Positions 27,837 to 36,720 of a DNA stretch of 64,000 nucleotides are shown here, piece by piece. Below the pieces are notes generated by a model. It ran no database searches. It had not been told where the DNA came from and saw only the letters and a list, made by a program, of their open reading frames with translations. The DNA is from Pseudomonas sp. GGS8. GTDB taxonomy: Bacteria; Pseudomonadota; Gammaproteobacteria; Pseudomonadales; Pseudomonadaceae. The stretch covers positions 2,223,001 to 2,287,000 of the forward strand of contig NZ_JALJWF010000001.1 of the NCBI RefSeq assembly GCF_024168645.1, given 5' to 3'. The position numbers and the translations under genes were made by a program. Every line of letters starts with the position of its first letter. Position 1 is the first letter of the stretch.

Positions 27837-27867
27837 TTGACCCTATAGTGGCTACAGGGTCTTTACT
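27837..27867 (+). promoter_or_regulatory. CadR operator inside the cadA promoter
   Basis: A -35 TTGACC (27837-27842) and a -10-like TTTACT (27862-27867) are 19 bases apart, the overlong spacer of MerR-controlled promoters. Between them lies the dyad with arms ACCCTATAG and CTACAGGGT (27840-27860). This is the textbook design in which metal-bound CadR realigns the two hexamers. Confidence 0.88.
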
Positions 27868-27897
27868 TGGCAACAGGCACCTTCATGGACGCGACCA

Positions 27898-30192
27898 ATG
27901 AGCGATTCTCTTCACCCCCACAAACCCGAGGCTGATCACGATCACGATCACGATCACAGCCACAAGCTGCAGCCTGTGCGCCAGCATGTCCATGGTAGCC
28001 ATGATCATGGCGGCCACGGCGATTCCTGCTGTTCCTCCAAAGCCGCGGCGCCATCGCTGATCAAGTTGAGCGAGACGCCGACCGTCGGTGCACGGCTGAG
28101 CAGCTTCCGCATCGAGGCCATGGACTGCCCGACCGAGCAGACGCTGATCCAGAACAAACTCGGCAAACTTGCGGGCGTGCAGCAACTGGAGTTCAACCTG
28201 ATCAACCGGGTGTTGGGCGTGACCCATGACCTGCCAACCAACTCGCCGATCATCGATGCGATCAAGTCGCTCGGCATGCACGCCGAGCCGATAGAGCAGG
28301 GCGCTGAAACGCCCGCGTCGAGCCCGGCACCGGTGAAAAAGCCCTGGTGGCCGCTGGCACTGTCCGGTGTCGGTGCGTTGGCTGCCGAGGTTATCCACTT
28401 CACCAGCGCGGCGCCGAACTGGGTGGTGGCGGTGATTGCGCTGGTCTCGATCCTCAGCGGTGGCCTAGGCACTTACAAAAAGGGCTGGATCGCCCTGAAA
28501 AACCTCAACCTGAACATTAACGCGCTGATGAGCATCGCGGTGACTGGTGCGGTCCTGATCGGCCAGTGGCCGGAAGCGGCGATGGTGATGTTCCTGTTCA
28601 CTGTGGCCGAGCTGATCGAAGCCCGGTCCCTGGACCGGGCGCGCAATGCCATCGGCGGGCTGATGCAGATGACTCCGGAACAAGCCACGGTGCTGCAGGC
28701 CGACGGCCGTTGGGTCGCACAACCGGTGAAAAACATCGAACTGGGCGCACGGGTGCGAGTGCGTCCCGGCGAGCGGATCGGTCTGGACGGCGAAGTGGTG
28801 TCCGGCAGCTCGACCATCAATCAGGCGCCGATTACCGGTGAAAGCCTGCCGGTCGAGAAAACCGTCGGTGACAAGGTATTCGCCGGCACCATCAACCAGT
28901 CCGGTTCGCTGGAATACACCGTGACCGCAGCGGCCGACCACTCGACCCTGGCGCGGATCATCCACGCCGTCGAACAGGCCCAAGGGGCGCGGGCGCCGAC
29001 CCAGCGTTTCGTCGACGCCTTCTCGAAAATCTACACCCCGGCGGTGTTTATCCTGGCCCTTGCAGTGGCGGTGATCCCTCCGCTGTTTATGGATGCGCTG
29101 TGGTTCGACTGGATCTACCGGGCGCTGGTGCTGCTGGTAGTCGCCTGCCCGTGCGCGTTGGTGATTTCCACTCCAGTGACTATCGTCAGCGGCCTCGCGG
29201 CAGCGGCGCGCAAAGGGATTCTGGTCAAGGGCGGCGTCTACCTGGAGCACGGCTACAAACTCGATTACCTGGCTCTCGACAAGACCGGCACCCTCACGCA
29301 TGGCAAACCGGTGCAGACCGACTATTTGTCCCTCGACCCGACCGCCGATAAAACCGCCCCGGCCATTGCGGCGGCACTGGCCGGTCGTTCGGATCACCCG
29401 GTGTCGCTGGCCATCGCCAATACGGCTGTGGATAAACAATTTGCACCGCTGACTGTGGATAACTTCGAAGCCCTGGCGGGGCGTGGGGTACGCGGCGAGA
29501 TCAACGGTGAGCTCTACCATTTGGGCAACCACCGTCTGGTGGAAGACTTGGGTCTGTGTTCTCCAGCGCTGGAAGAAAAGCTGTTTGCGCTGGAGAAACA
29601 AGGCAAATCGGTGGTGCTGTTGCTCAACAAGTCGGGTCCCTTGGCGTTGTTCGCCGTGGCAGACACCGTGAAAGCGTCCAGTCGCGAAGCGATCCAGCAA
29701 TTGCATGAACTGGGCATCAAAACCCTGATGCTGACCGGCGACAACGTTCACACCGCTGAGGTCATCGCCGCCCATGTGGGCATCGATCAGGCACAGGGCG
29801 ACCTGTTGCCGACCGAGAAGCTGCAAGCCATCGAAACGCTGTATGCCCAGGGCCATCGGGTGGGGATGGTCGGCGACGGCATCAACGATGCTCCGGCACT
29901 GGCGCGGGCCGAAATCGGTTTCGCCATGGCGGCGGCCGGTACCGACACGGCCATCGAAACCGCCGATGTCGCCCTGATGGACGACGATCTTCGCAAGATC
30001 CCGGCCTTCATCCGCCTGTCGCGACAGACCTCGAATATCCTCAAACAGAACATTGCTCTGGCATTGGTCATCAAAGCGATCTTTCTTGGGGTAACCTTCG
30101 CCGGGATCGCCACCATGTGGATGGCGGTGTTCGCCGACATGGGCGTGAGCCTGTTGGTGGTGTTCAACGGTTTGCGCCTGTTGCGCAAATAG
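27898..30192 (+). CDS. cadA: Cadmium/zinc-exporting P-type ATPase
   Basis: CadA pumps Cd(II), Zn(II) and possibly Pb(II) out of the cytoplasm. The 764-residue protein begins with a His-rich segment (DHDHDHDHSH at 13-22 and HVHGSHDHGGH at 30-40), then one HMA domain with AMDCPTE (74-80), eight membrane spans, the TGES actuator motif, the intramembrane Cys417-Pro-Cys419, the phosphorylated Asp461 in DKTGTLT, and the hinge GDGINDAPAL. The start ATG 27898 has a poor ribosome-binding site; a second ATG at 27885 is out of frame. It is controlled by CadR at the adjacent operator. Confidence 0.95.
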   Translation: MSDSLHPHKPEADHDHDHDHSHKLQPVRQHVHGSHDHGGHGDSCCSSKAAAPSLIKLSETPTVGARLSSFRIEAMDCPTEQTLIQNKLGKLAGVQQLEFNLINRVLGVTHDLPTNSPIIDAIKSLGMHAEPIEQGAETPASSPAPVKKPWWPLALSGVGALAAEVIHFTSAAPNWVVAVIALVSILSGGLGTYKKGWIALKNLNLNINALMSIAVTGAVLIGQWPEAAMVMFLFTVAELIEARSLDRARNAIGGLMQMTPEQATVLQADGRWVAQPVKNIELGARVRVRPGERIGLDGEVVSGSSTINQAPITGESLPVEKTVGDKVFAGTINQSGSLEYTVTAAADHSTLARIIHAVEQAQGARAPTQRFVDAFSKIYTPAVFILALAVAVIPPLFMDALWFDWIYRALVLLVVACPCALVISTPVTIVSGLAAAARKGILVKGGVYLEHGYKLDYLALDKTGTLTHGKPVQTDYLSLDPTADKTAPAIAAALAGRSDHPVSLAIANTAVDKQFAPLTVDNFEALAGRGVRGEINGELYHLGNHRLVEDLGLCSPALEEKLFALEKQGKSVVLLLNKSGPLALFAVADTVKASSREAIQQLHELGIKTLMLTGDNVHTAEVIAAHVGIDQAQGDLLPTEKLQAIETLYAQGHRVGMVGDGINDAPALARAEIGFAMAAAGTDTAIETADVALMDDDLRKIPAFIRLSRQTSNILKQNIALALVIKAIFLGVTFAGIATMWMAVFADMGVSLLVVFNGLRLLRK

Positions 30193-30209
30193 ACGATGTG
30201 GGGCGGGTG

Positions 30210-30518
30210 CGCTGAGTGCCGAGCTGAAGGCGTTTTACATGGTGGGCCCGGCTGGGCAGCATTACCCTGGCGGCGAAAATGAGTTTCGGGCCACTGCTGG
30301 AGATTGGTAGTCGAGAGTCGATTCGTGAAGCGGTGTTGCGCAACATCGGCATCAGCATCATTGCCCGGCAGGAAGTGCCGCATGATCCGCAATTGCGGGT
30401 GCTGACCCTCGAGAATGCGCCGCAGATTCCCGAGTACCTGTACTGCCTCAAGGAGCGAAAAGGCGCACGGCTGCCGGCGGCGTTTCTGGGGTTGGCGCAG
30501 GAAATGGCTCCGGCCTGA
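30210..30518 (+). pseudogene. LysR-type regulator remnant (C-terminal part only)
   Basis: From about 30260 the frame reads LGSITLAAKMSFGPLLEIG, then SRESIREAVLRNIGISIIARQEVP and continues to a stop at 30518. This is the end of a LysR effector-binding domain. The helix-turn-helix and first lobe are absent and cadA ends just upstream, so the gene is a stump. The LEIGSRE..REAVLRNIG wording resembles regulators linked to aminoethylphosphonate catabolism, which fits the oxidoreductase remnant next to it. Confidence 0.7.
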
Positions 30519-30540
30519 AATCTCCATTGCCCGTACTGGC

Positions 30541-30612
30541 CTCATCGCGGGCAAGCCACGCTCCCACAGGATTTATGCAGTCCTGTGGGAGCGGGCTTGC
30601 CCGCGACAGCGG
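30541..30612. repeat. Inverted pair of REP sequences
   Basis: CATCGCGGGCAAGCCACGCTC and CCTGTGGGAGCGGGCTTGCC face each other over a very short spacer. The pair lies between the two pseudogene remnants. Confidence 0.85.
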
Positions 30613-30636
30613 TCTCGAACCCAGGGAAAAATCCCC

Positions 30637-31023
30637 CTGACACACCACAGCGACATGCTGATCGTCGGCGCCGGCATTCTCGGCCTGTCCCTCGCCTATG
30701 CCGCCGCCAGACGCGGCCTCAAGGTCAACGTCTTCGAACGCAGCGCCACACCATTGGGCGCTTCGGTGCGCAACTTCGGCCAGGCATTGGTCACCGGCCA
30801 ACCACCGGGACCCATGCTCGAACTGGCCGAGCAGACGTTGGGCTGCAAAGTGCAGGTGGTCGAGCGCTGGCAGGGTGTTTACGGTTCACGCGGCCCCGGC
30901 CCATTCTCCTTTCTGCGGCCGATGCCGGGTGTGAGCGTGGCGCTGATGCACACGGGTGTGGGCATGAGTGTCGGGCCGGCACTGGCTGAACGTAACGTGG
31001 CGACTTTATTGGGAGACAGGTGA
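30637..31023 (+). pseudogene. FAD-dependent oxidoreductase with a large internal deletion
   Basis: The frame keeps the N-terminal FAD-binding Rossmann motif (LIVGAGILGLSLAYAAARRG) and GASVRNFGQALVTGQPPG. It then jumps directly to the C-terminal part (VQVVERWQGVYG, then TGVGMSVGPALAERNVATLLG). Complete members of the phosphonate-associated DadA-like family (TIGR03364 type) are about 370 residues, so over 200 codons in the middle are lost, in frame. The probable original start is now CTG at 30637 (AGGGA upstream); the first ATG is 30655. The product cannot bind substrate normally. Confidence 0.8.
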
Positions 31024-31082
31024 TGGACCTCGACGTTTTGAAGGGCAAGGCTGCGGGCCTGTTGTCCCGTGGTCTGCGCTGA
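31023..31082 (+). pseudogene. 19-codon open frame, probably a truncated downstream gene
   Basis: An ATG overlaps the stop of the oxidoreductase remnant as TGATG, the spacing of a translationally coupled partner. It runs for only 19 codons (beginning MDLDVLKGKAAG and ending GLR) before a stop. I do not recognise the peptide. It may be a fused start and end of a third gene of the decayed locus. Confidence 0.4.
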
Positions 31083-31167
31083 GTTGTCTGACACACGATA
31101 GGGAAACGGTTTATGGATCAACGCGCGTCAAAGCATCACTCTGGCCTTTTCGCAAAGGAGTGCACGG

Positions 31168-31593
31168 ATGCATTTTTTGAAAGTGATCGCTCAGGACCGG
31201 AGCGGGAAGGGCTCGGCAGATACCGTCGGTTTCCAGTTCTTTGAAGATGAACAGTTGCAGCGCGAGGCGACGGATACGGATCGTCAACGGCTCAAGTCTT
31301 TCGGCAAAACGTACTTGAAATGCGCCTGGTACAACGCGGGTGAAGGCGAGGAGCGGCACTTGCGGATCTTCTCGGAAAATCCCAGCGCAGACGGCTCGCC
31401 AGAAACGGTACGGCTGCATTTTCATGAAGGACCGACAATTGCCTACAAGGCAGCGGCCCGCGATCTGGATAACGATGGGGTTTTCGAGTTGATATTGAGC
31501 TCGGATGTAGACAATGACGGGCGAGCGAACAGGACCGATCGTAGCCGCGTGAAGGCGTTGGCCAAAGCGTTTCTGAAACTGGATGGGCGCTGA
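31168..31593 (+). CDS. Asp-rich two-repeat protein of unknown function
   Basis: I do not recognise the family. The 141-residue protein has no signal peptide or membrane segment. Two similar segments occur: TDRQRLKSFGKTYLK (37-51) and TDRSRVKALAKAFLK (123-137), suggesting internal duplication. Before the second lie two calcium-loop-like stretches, DLDNDGVFE (99-107) and DVDNDGRAN (113-121), of the DxDxDG type seen in EF-hand and dockerin proteins. The start has a strong AAAGGAG seven bases upstream, so translation is likely. It sits alone after a decayed locus. Confidence 0.75.
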   Translation: MHFLKVIAQDRSGKGSADTVGFQFFEDEQLQREATDTDRQRLKSFGKTYLKCAWYNAGEGEERHLRIFSENPSADGSPETVRLHFHEGPTIAYKAAARDLDNDGVFELILSSDVDNDGRANRTDRSRVKALAKAFLKLDGR

Positions 31594-31603
31594 CGATCAT
31601 TGG

Positions 31604-33001
31604 CTAAAGCTGCTGCGCCAACAGCTCAACCTGCTCCTGCCGCTCTGCCTGATTCACCTTCGAATGAGGATTGAGCGACGACCACTGCGGATGCGCCCGC
31701 GCCTTGTTCAGCGCTTCCGGCAGTTTGCCTTCGCGCCAGGTTTTGTCCTGCGGTGTGGCGACCTGAATGCTGTCCATCGCCGCGTGCCCACGCTGATTCA
31801 GGGCTTGCAGCAGTTGTCGCTGACGCAGGGCCAACAGCCGCAACACGCTGTCGTCGACGGTCAGTTCTCGCTGGCCTTTGATCTTGCCCAGCAGGCGACT
31901 GCCGTAACTGCGGGCGGTTTGCAGGGCGCCGCCGGCAATCGCTCCGGCCAGCGCCGCGGCGCCGAGGGTCAGGCCACCGACCAGCAGATCGACACCGGCC
32001 CCGGCCGCTGCGCCAGCGGCGATACCACCGCCGACCCGCACACCGAGCTGTTTCAGGGTTTCCGGGTTGAACAGGTCATCGCCCCAGCGACCATCGAGCA
32101 GCGGCAGGTCACTGGCCGCCGCATCCTGTGGGCGGAAGGCGTAGAGCTTGAGCAGGGCCTCGACGCAGCGTTGTTCGCGTTGACGCACCGCTTTGCGCAA
32201 TTCGCTGATCGCTTGCTGTTCCTGCTTCGCCTCGCTGACCACACTGCGGCGGCAGGCGGCGCAATCGATCAATAAATCGGCAATCAACCGCGTTGCGCTC
32301 TGCTGCCGGGCCAGGCGTTGGGCCTGCTGATCGGCGATCAGGCGTTCCAGTTGTTCACGGGAGTTTTCCAGCAGCAGCGCGAGGCTTTCGTACAGTCGGC
32401 GTTCGCCATCTTCCGGTGGCGCGACGCTGTCGAACCGCACCAAGGCATGCAAGCCCAATCGCGCCAAGGCTTGACGCCAATCCGGTTCGCGATGATGGGC
32501 GCTGCTGACAAAATTCAGCACCGGCAGCAGCGGTTTGCCACAACTGGCCAGCACTTCCAGTTCGTCGCGGTACTTGGCCAGCACCGGCTCCCGGGCGTCG
32601 ATCACATAGAGGCCGGCGTCCGAGGCAAGCAGTTGCCGTAACACCTTGGCTTCTTGTTCGAAGCGTTGTCGGGCTTCGCTGCCCTCAAGGAAGCGTGCCA
32701 GCCGCGCCGGGCCGTCGAGGCGTTCGCCGGGCCGCTCCAGGCGCTCGAGGTAGTCGAGCAGGGCGATGGCATCTTCCAGGCCCGGCGTATCGAACAGATC
32801 GAGCAACGGCTCGCCCTCTACCGACAAGCGCGCGCCCTCTACCGACAAGCGCGCGCCCTCGACGTGGCGCGTGGTGCTGGGGCGATGGGAGACTTCGCCG
32901 AAGCCGACATCCCGCGTCAGCGTTCGCAGCAACGAGGTTTTTCCGACGTTGGTGTGGCCGACCACGGCGAGCTTCAACGGCTGTTTCCAGGCATCAGTCA
33001 T
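31604..33001 (-). CDS. GTPase with C-terminal DUF3482 domain
   Basis: The 465-residue protein starts with a Ras-like GTPase domain: P-loop VVGHTNVGKTSLL, G3 LFDTPGLED and a later NFVSS in the G4 position. The second half fits DUF3482 and contains a Gly/Ala-rich hydrophobic hairpin (VGGGIAAGAAAGAGVDLLVGGLT) that may insert into membrane. Between the P-loop and G3 the sequence repeats EGARLSV, the result of a 21-base tandem duplication. The start overlaps the end of the DUF2868 gene by eight bases (ATGACTGA), so the two act together. Role unknown. Confidence 0.88.
   Translation of the reverse strand: MTDAWKQPLKLAVVGHTNVGKTSLLRTLTRDVGFGEVSHRPSTTRHVEGARLSVEGARLSVEGEPLLDLFDTPGLEDAIALLDYLERLERPGERLDGPARLARFLEGSEARQRFEQEAKVLRQLLASDAGLYVIDAREPVLAKYRDELEVLASCGKPLLPVLNFVSSAHHREPDWRQALARLGLHALVRFDSVAPPEDGERRLYESLALLLENSREQLERLIADQQAQRLARQQSATRLIADLLIDCAACRRSVVSEAKQEQQAISELRKAVRQREQRCVEALLKLYAFRPQDAAASDLPLLDGRWGDDLFNPETLKQLGVRVGGGIAAGAAAGAGVDLLVGGLTLGAAALAGAIAGGALQTARSYGSRLLGKIKGQRELTVDDSVLRLLALRQRQLLQALNQRGHAAMDSIQVATPQDKTWREGKLPEALNKARAHPQWSSLNPHSKVNQAERQEQVELLAQQL
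32817..32858. repeat. 21-bp tandem duplication inside the GTPase gene
   Basis: The unit CTCTACCGACAAGCGCGCGCC occurs twice head to tail, followed by a third partial CTC. It keeps the frame and duplicates seven residues (about 48-61 of the protein) between G1 and G3, in the switch I region. Confidence 0.85.
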
Positions 33002-34373
33002 GACCCGTCTCCAGCCAGTTCAACGGCGCGCAATCGGCGAATGGCAGGTCCAGTTGTTGGAGCGCAACATGCCAGTCGCCCAGGCGTTCGGCGTCCAGCG
33101 CTTCGCCGGGCGGCGCTTGCAGCAACCACACGCGGGTGGCGGTGGCGCTGCGAGCCAGTTCGGCAATCAGCGCCAGGCTGCCACGGTCCGGCGAACGCCG
33201 TGGATCGCAGGCGATGGCCAGACGGGCCGGGGGAAAACGACTCAGTTGTTCGAGCAGTTTGTGCCGGGACTCGCGGCTGTCGAGGATGCCGGCGTTGTTG
33301 ACGTTTTTCGGCAGATGCGGTGGCCAGGGGCGTTGATCGTCCAGCTCGATGGCCACCAACAGTGCGCCATCGCTTTGCAGATCGCTGGCGGCGTTTTCAA
33401 CCCGATGAAGTTGCTCTGGCGCGGCATCGCTGATGCCCAAGCGTTCGCTGGTGGGCATCAGGCGTTCGCGTAGTTGGGCGTAGCCAGGCAGGTTCAAGTC
33501 CAGATGCAAGGCTGCTTGCCCGGTTTTCCAGCGCCACCGGCAGAACAATGCGAGCAGCAGGCGCGGTAGCACGCCGTACACCAGCAACACGCCCACCAGC
33601 CACGCCGCCCAGGCCTGGCGGGCGCTTTCGATGTTCAGCGCAGCATTGCCGCTGGCGCGGATCATCTCTACGCTGGGCACACTGAAACCAAGCAGGGACG
33701 GCAGGGCGCCGAGGGCTTGGGTCATGGCGACGAAGGTGTCGCCGCCGAGAATCGTGGTTTCCCAGACGAAACCGTAGCGCCGGGTCGCCATCAACGTCAG
33801 CACCATCACTAAGGCACTGAGCATCGCCAGCGACCACAAGCCGTTGACCAGCATACCCAGCGCCCAGCGATTGAGTTTCTGCCGTTGCAGCAACAGCAGC
33901 AGGGCCGGCGCCAGTTGCGCGGCGTTGGCATCGCGGGCGAGTTTTTCACTGAGCCACAACCACAAGCGTCCGAGGGCGGCGCCCTGTTCGCCGGCGAACA
34001 CCAGGCCCAGGGCCCAGCTCAATAGCAGAATCAGGTTTAGCCCCAGCAGGCTGCCCAACGCCCAGAACACATTGACCGGGGTCTGGCCGTCGCCCAGCGC
34101 GGCAAACGCCAGGCCGGCGCCACTGATCACCGCCAGCACGGCGAGCACGATCAGCGCCAGTCGCGCGCCTTGCAGCCAGTGTTTAAGGGCGCGGGTCTGC
34201 CCGTCGCGCTCGGCCAGCCACCGGGCGCGGCATTGAATGCGCGTCGGCAGGTCGCCGCCGGCGCTACGGGCGATTCGGTTGGCTTGCAGATCATCCAGTG
34301 GCCCGGCGTGTTCTTCACGCAGGCGTATGGTTTCGCTCAGCCAGAGGTTTTGCAGGGGCGTCAGCTCAGTCAC
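32994..34373 (-). CDS. DUF2868 membrane protein
   Basis: The 459-residue protein has an N-terminal cytoplasmic part, then about four or five membrane segments in two clusters (residues 87-145 and 175-280), then a C-terminal soluble domain. The DUF2868/DUF3482 gene pair is a conserved unit in proteobacteria; the membrane protein is probably the anchor or partner of the GTPase. It is divergent from folA. No enzyme motif is seen. Confidence 0.82.
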   Translation of the reverse strand: MTELTPLQNLWLSETIRLREEHAGPLDDLQANRIARSAGGDLPTRIQCRARWLAERDGQTRALKHWLQGARLALIVLAVLAVISGAGLAFAALGDGQTPVNVFWALGSLLGLNLILLLSWALGLVFAGEQGAALGRLWLWLSEKLARDANAAQLAPALLLLLQRQKLNRWALGMLVNGLWSLAMLSALVMVLTLMATRRYGFVWETTILGGDTFVAMTQALGALPSLLGFSVPSVEMIRASGNAALNIESARQAWAAWLVGVLLVYGVLPRLLLALFCRWRWKTGQAALHLDLNLPGYAQLRERLMPTSERLGISDAAPEQLHRVENAASDLQSDGALLVAIELDDQRPWPPHLPKNVNNAGILDSRESRHKLLEQLSRFPPARLAIACDPRRSPDRGSLALIAELARSATATRVWLLQAPPGEALDAERLGDWHVALQQLDLPFADCAPLNWLETGHD

Positions 34374-34458
34374 GCGGCATCCTGTCGTTTCATTGAGCGA
34401 TGAGCATAACCGCTGTGACGCTTATCGGGGTAAGGGAGGCTCTGGTATCCTCGCCGGC

Positions 34459-34971
34459 ATGACTAAATCACTCCCCCTCAGCCTGATCGCAGCCCTCGGT
34501 GAAAACCGTGTGATCGGCGTCGACAACAGCATGCCCTGGCACTTGCCGGGGGACTTCAAATACTTCAAGGCCACCACCCTCGGCAAGCCGATCATCATGG
34601 GTCGCAAGACCTGGGATTCCCTCGGTCGTCCGCTGCCGGGCCGGTTGAACATCGTGGTCAGTCGCCAGGCGGGTCTGCAGCTGGAAGGCGCGGAGGTATA
34701 TCCGTCGCTGGAGGCGGCCGTGGTTCGCGCCGAGAAGTGGGCGCTGGAGCAGGGTGTCGATGAGTTGATGTTGATTGGTGGTGCGCAGTTGTATGCGCAA
34801 GGTCTGGCACAAGCGGATCGGTTGTACCTGACCCGCGTGGCGCTGAGCCCGGAAGGGGATGCGTGGTTTCCGGAGTTTGATTTGAACCAGTGGAAGCTGG
34901 TGTCGAATGTTCCGAATCCGGCAGAAGGCGACAAGCCGGCCTATAGCTTTGAGGTGTGGGAAAAAGCATAA
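34459..34971 (+). CDS. folA: Dihydrofolate reductase
   Basis: FolA reduces dihydrofolate to tetrahydrofolate with NADPH and completes the thyA cycle. The 170-residue length is standard. Motifs are IAALGENRVIGVDNSMPWHLPGDF (with active-site Trp and Asp), IIMGRKTWDSLGRPLPGR and LMLIGGAQLYAQ. The ATG at 34459 is chosen because upstream in-frame sequence reads into the divergent DUF2868 gene. Confidence 0.96.
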   Translation: MTKSLPLSLIAALGENRVIGVDNSMPWHLPGDFKYFKATTLGKPIIMGRKTWDSLGRPLPGRLNIVVSRQAGLQLEGAEVYPSLEAAVVRAEKWALEQGVDELMLIGGAQLYAQGLAQADRLYLTRVALSPEGDAWFPEFDLNQWKLVSNVPNPAEGDKPAYSFEVWEKA

Positions 34972-34973
34972 AA

Positions 34974-35066
34974 GCATTGCGGGCAAGCCCGCTCCCACAG
35001 TGATCAGGGTGGAACACAAATTGTGTAAACACCAAAAAACCTGTGGGAGCGAGGCTTGCCCGCGAA
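34974..35066. repeat. Inverted pair of REP sequences
   Basis: GCATTGCGGGCAAGCCCGC and CTGTGGGAGCGAGGCTTGCC lie in opposite orientation between convergent folA and the cystine transporter. Confidence 0.82.
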
Positions 35067-35091
35067 GAGACCCGCTCAGACGATGAAAGTC

Positions 35092-36483
35092 TTAAGCCTG
35101 AGCCAACGCCCCATGCTCGTCCGCCTCCAGCAACGCTTTATCCGTCTGCTGCATGAGCTGGCTGGTGATCGCCCCAGCAGTGATCGAACCGCTGACGTTC
35201 AACGCCGTGCGGCCCATGTCGATCAGCGGTTCAACCGAGATCAGCAACGCCACCAGTGACACCGGCAAGCCCATGGCCGGTAACACGATCAACGCGGCGA
35301 AGGTTGCACCGCCACCAACCCCGGCCACACCCGCCGAACTCAACGTCACAATCGCCACCAACGTCGTGATCCACAGAGGGTCCAGCGGGTTGATGCCCAC
35401 GGTCGGCGCGACCATCACCGCCAACATTGCCGGGTACAGACCGGCACAGCCGTTCTGGCCAATGGTCGCACCGAACGAGGCGGCGAAACTGGCGATGGAT
35501 TGTGGAATACCCAAACGACTGGTCTGGGCTTCGATGCTCAGCGGAATGGTGGCGGCGCTGGAGCGGCTGGTGAAGGCAAACGTCAGCACCGGCCAGATCT
35601 TGCGGAAAAACCGTAGCGGGTTGATCCCGGTGGCCGATACCAGCAAGCCATGGATGACAAACATCAGGCCCAGGCCGATGTAGGACACCACCACGAAACT
35701 GCCGAGCTTGATGATGTCTTGCAGGTTGGAGCCGGCGACCACTTTGGTCATCAGCGCCAATACGCCGTATGGCGTCAGCTTCATCACCAGGCGAACCAAA
35801 CGCGTCACCCAGGCTTGCAGGGTGTCGATGGCGTTGATCATTTTCTGACCTTTCTCGACGTCATCCTTGAGCAGTTGCAGCGCCGCAACCCCAAGAAATG
35901 CAGCAAAAATCACCACGCTAATAATCGAAGTCGGCTTGGCGCGAGCGAGGTCGGCGAACGGATTCTGCGGGATGAACGACAGCAACAGCTGCGGCACATT
36001 CAGGTCAGCGACCTTGCCCGCGTAATCGGTCTGAATGGTTTGCAGGCGAGCCATTTCCTGGGTGCCGGCGACCAGGCCTTCGGCGGTGAGGCCGAACAGG
36101 TTGGTCAAGCCGATGCCGATCAGCGCCGCGATGGCGGTGGTGAACAGCAGCGTGCCGATGGTCAGGAAGCTGATCTTACCCAGCGACGAAGCGTTGTGCA
36201 GGCGCGCCACGGCACTGAGGATCGAGGCGAACACCAATGGGATCACGATCATTTGCAGCAACTGCACATAACCGTTGCCCACTAGGTCGAACCAGCCGAT
36301 CGAGGCTTTCAGGACCGGGTTACCCGCACCGTAAATCGTGTGCAGAGCAACACCGAATACCACGCCCAGTAGCAGCGCCAGCAGAACCTTTTTGGCCAGG
36401 CTCCAGGTGGTATGACGGGTTTGCGCCAAGCCAAAGAGCAAGGCGAGGAACACCAGCAGATTGAGGATCAGCGGCAGATTCAT
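35092..36483 (-). CDS. tcyP: L-cystine:cation symporter (TcyP/YdjN type)
   Basis: The 463-residue inner-membrane protein belongs to the dicarboxylate/amino-acid:cation symporter family, with about eight spans and two re-entrant loops. The segments [33 protein letters not shown] and [19 protein letters not shown] are characteristic of the cystine-specific branch, as opposed to the glutamate or C4-dicarboxylate branches. The 237-base divergent gap to pchP holds the promoters of both genes; no clear operator was recognised. Confidence 0.88.
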   Translation of the reverse strand: MNLPLILNLLVFLALLFGLAQTRHTTWSLAKKVLLALLLGVVFGVALHTIYGAGNPVLKASIGWFDLVGNGYVQLLQMIVIPLVFASILSAVARLHNASSLGKISFLTIGTLLFTTAIAALIGIGLTNLFGLTAEGLVAGTQEMARLQTIQTDYAGKVADLNVPQLLLSFIPQNPFADLARAKPTSIISVVIFAAFLGVAALQLLKDDVEKGQKMINAIDTLQAWVTRLVRLVMKLTPYGVLALMTKVVAGSNLQDIIKLGSFVVVSYIGLGLMFVIHGLLVSATGINPLRFFRKIWPVLTFAFTSRSSAATIPLSIEAQTSRLGIPQSIASFAASFGATIGQNGCAGLYPAMLAVMVAPTVGINPLDPLWITTLVAIVTLSSAGVAGVGGGATFAALIVLPAMGLPVSLVALLISVEPLIDMGRTALNVSGSITAGAITSQLMQQTDKALLEADEHGALAQA

Positions 36484-36720
36484 AGAGGCTCCAATAAACG
36501 TGTCAGCCGCATTCCGGCGCAGCTGCGAACCGGCAAGCCTAACAGCTTGATATGTAATGAATTAATATCAAAAACATCGGTTGCCTGTCGTTTTTGGAAT
36601 AAGCGGTTGACGCTGTGGGGAATGCCTCTGGCGGAATCAGGATGTAAGCGGTCGCGGGCAGACGAGGACTGTCACACTTATTTGTTAGCGTCGATCTCTT
36701 TGAACCGGGGAGAAACGCCG

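Noticed and set aside
30193..31167. A functional transporter or regulator operon after cadA
   Set aside because: The LysR part lacks its DNA-binding domain and the oxidoreductase lacks its middle, so these are remnants.
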